A stretch of 64,000 bases of DNA. It comes from Lodderomyces elongisporus. Its lineage: Eukaryota; Ascomycota; Pichiomycetes; Serinales; Debaryomycetaceae. The translations under genes were made by a program, and so were the position numbers. A model generated the notes under the pieces. The model did no database searches, had not been told where the DNA came from, and saw nothing but the letters and a program-made list of their open reading frames with translations. Location of the stretch: contig NC_083673.1 in assembly GCF_030384665.1 (NCBI RefSeq), forward strand, positions 3,295,501-3,359,500. Direction: 5' to 3'. Below are positions 62,371 through 64,000 of the stretch, piece after piece. Every line of letters begins with the position of its first letter. Position 1 is the stretch's first letter.

Positions 62371-63148
62371 TTACTGCAAAGCCTTTAACCTTTGTCTCAT
62401 TTCATCAATTGCAATATTATCTTCCTCTTCTTCCTCTTCTTCGTCTGCTTCGCCAACCCTCTCTGTTGCCTCATGTTCCTTGTCTTCAAACTCTACTTGC
62501 GGAACTCCCGACTCAATTTTGTTGAATTTATCCTCGGTCAAGCTGGTAATAATCTTGTTAACCTCTTCTTGCGACTCACCTTCCAATTCTTCGTCTTCAA
62601 TCTCCAAGTCAACCATATCGTCCATCATTTCATTAATCACTCCAGCTTTTGTTAGTTCCTTTGACAACTCTTGCATGGTTTGTGATACGGCACCAATGTG
62701 GATCAACAGATTAACATCTTTCATCACTAAGGTTGATGCACCAATAGATTTTGTAAGTTTATTCATTTGCCACTGTTCGTTTATTGCCATTGTGATCGAT
62801 TCTATTCTAGTTCTTGATGTGTATAGCTTGTTGTACTGTCGATTGATATTGATATACTCCTTAGCATATAGTTTGGCCGTTTTGTAATCCTTTTCCTTTG
62901 CTGCCTTCTTTATAAGCCCTTCGGTCTTTTTCTTCAAAGGCTGTAGTTGATTTAAGGAACGGTCAATCTCTCGCTTGTTTTTGCGAAGTAGTTGGTTGAT
63001 CTTCCTCATCTAGACTTGAGAGTTAGTACACCCACTCACTAAATAATGTAAATTTTCTTTTAAATGATTTATTGGAATGATAAAATTTATCTTCACATAC
63101 TTGCTCCTTGGGGTCGGGCCCCCATATTTGGTTCTTGATAAATTCCAT
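62371..63148 (-). CDS. VPS24: ESCRT-III subunit Vps24 (two exons)
   Basis: Exon 1 is 63101-63148 and exon 2 is 62371-63009, giving 228 aa. Exon 1 encodes MEFIKNQIWGPDPKEQ, matching the start of yeast Vps24 (WGPDPKEQ). Exon 2 continues MRKINQLLRKNKR. The 91-nt intron (63010-63100) has donor GTATGT, a TACTAAC branch site and acceptor TAG, in phase 0. The Snf7-fold helices cover about 1-150 (IKKAAKEKDYKTAKLYAKE, YTSRTRIES). An acidic linker and the C-terminal MIM helix DEMRQRLKAL follow. Vps24 caps ESCRT-III filaments with Vps2 in multivesicular body sorting at endosomes. Confidence 0.96.
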
Positions 63149-63815
63149 TGGATATAATTGTAATGTGTCGTGAGATTTCGTAAGATTTTTGAAGTAGGAT
63201 ATCTTTCTAAATATTTCTATTTATTCATTTATCTTATTTAGTGTTTCAACAACACCGATAGGCATGAATTGCGTTTTCGTATATATTTTTGTGTCCACCT
63301 CAATCTACAGAAAAAAAAGAAAAAAAGAAAATAGATAAAAGAGCTAAGTCAATCACGTGATTAGCTTCAGAGCTTTGAAAAAAATTAGTGGCGAACTTCA
63401 AGTTAAATAAATCAATTTGAAAAAAAAAACGTAATCATTAGACATATGATATAGAAACAATTTATAGGTTGGTTCATCCATATTTGCAATTATTTTTAAA
63501 AAAAGAAAGAAACAAGATAACTGAAGACATTTGTGTTTTATAATCATATCTATGTTATTAATTGGTATTTTTATATATGTTTGCGTAATCGTATATTGTT
63601 TTCAAAATACTTAAGTTTCTTTATTTTTTGGTTCGCAATTGGGTGGAAAAAAATAGCAGAAAGCGACAAACATAAATTTACAGGTATTCAAGTGTGTCAC
63701 TACCAAATCATACATCGGTAAAAGCTTTAATACAAGAATGCTATATCCTATTTACTTTGCCCAAAATAATTTTACATTATATTTAGAACCAAAGACTTAG
63801 GTATTTATCAAATGA
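63149..63815. other. VPS24 upstream spacer
   Basis: About 670 bases, AT-rich, with a TCACGTGA at 63353-63360 about 200 bases upstream of VPS24. Short open frames here lack support. Confidence 0.45.
63353..63360. promoter_or_regulatory. TCACGTGA (Cbf1/bHLH-type E-box)
   Basis: Third copy of the palindromic E-box in the window, 205 bases upstream of the VPS24 ATG, a typical promoter distance. Confidence 0.4.
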
Positions 63816-63980
63816 ATGGACCGGAATTTGGGGTTATTTGACTCAGAATCCGTTATTAAACCAATATTGTTTCTATTATCTCTAATTCCATTTTCTTTGC
63901 TCGTCGCCGCTACCATTATTATCTCCGTTCCTTTCTTCACAATAGATATGCAGAGGGTGGGAGAGAGAGGCGCAATCTAA
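63816..63980 (+). CDS. Possible small membrane protein, 54 aa
   Basis: An ATG-initiated frame (overlapping another ATG four bases upstream in a different frame) encodes a polar start (MDRNLGLFDSES), one continuous hydrophobic stretch of about 25 residues and a polar end (QRVGERGAI). The single-span layout is typical of small yeast membrane proteins, but I recognise no family. It could be a chance frame or the last exon of a spliced gene. Confidence 0.3.
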   Translation: MDRNLGLFDSESVIKPILFLLSLIPFSLLVAATIIISVPFFTIDMQRVGERGAI

Positions 63981-64000
63981 AACTTGTGCACCAGAACGAA

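Noticed and set aside
1..64000. tRNA genes
   Set aside because: I scanned for GGTTCGA-type B boxes on both strands; the few hits lie within coding sequence or lack an A box and acceptor stem. A tRNAscan run would be decisive.

Overview
This 64 kb window looks like nuclear chromosomal DNA of a budding yeast, most likely of the CUG-Ser (Candida/Lodderomyces) clade. It is AT-rich, with long A/T and microsatellite-rich spacers. Its few short introns carry GTATGT donors and TACTAAC branch sites. The gene set includes IND1, which assembles the complex I that Saccharomyces lacks, and a GPI-type copper-only superoxide dismutase like Candida SOD4/5/6. CTG codons are rare in the conserved genes, but I found no position that proves the code. 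Residues read from CTG as Leu should probably be Ser.

Layout. 0.3-9 kb: an orphan ORF, RSC58 (one intron), SMF3, a mitochondrial membrane protein I cannot name, and NFU1. 9.6-12 kb: ATP18, hidden in two exons around a 681-nt intron, and EFM3. 12-25.6 kb: DAL2, BRE4, a secreted EEP-fold phosphohydrolase, YTA12 and RSC7/NPL6. 25.8-33.3 kb: two neighbouring diverged C2H2 zinc-finger paralogues on the minus strand; the larger one has a previously hidden first exon. 34.7-42.8 kb: TGL1, a 3.2 kb gene-poor spacer, a copper-only SOD and a seven-span membrane protein. 43.2-48 kb: a His/Cys-rich small protein, MSF1 and TAH18. 48.4-63.1 kb: RSC4, MSS1, IND1, DGK1, a peroxisomal-type thiolase, an AMMECR1 protein, MEH1/EGO1, a Gfo/Idh/MocA oxidoreductase and VPS24 (two exons).

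Themes. Three RSC chromatin-remodeller subunits (Rsc58, Rsc7, Rsc4) lie within 50 kb, and the zinc-finger pair sits directly beside RSC7. Many genes serve mitochondria: NFU1, ATP18, YTA12, MSF1, MSS1, IND1 and probably the unnamed 570-residue protein. Iron and iron-sulfur metabolism recurs (SMF3, NFU1, IND1, TAH18), as does lipid metabolism (TGL1, DGK1, thiolase). No tRNA, rRNA, transposon, CRISPR or viral sequence was recognised. Several genes begin at a later ATG than the longest open frame, and four genes need an intron to be read correctly. All positions come from reading by eye.
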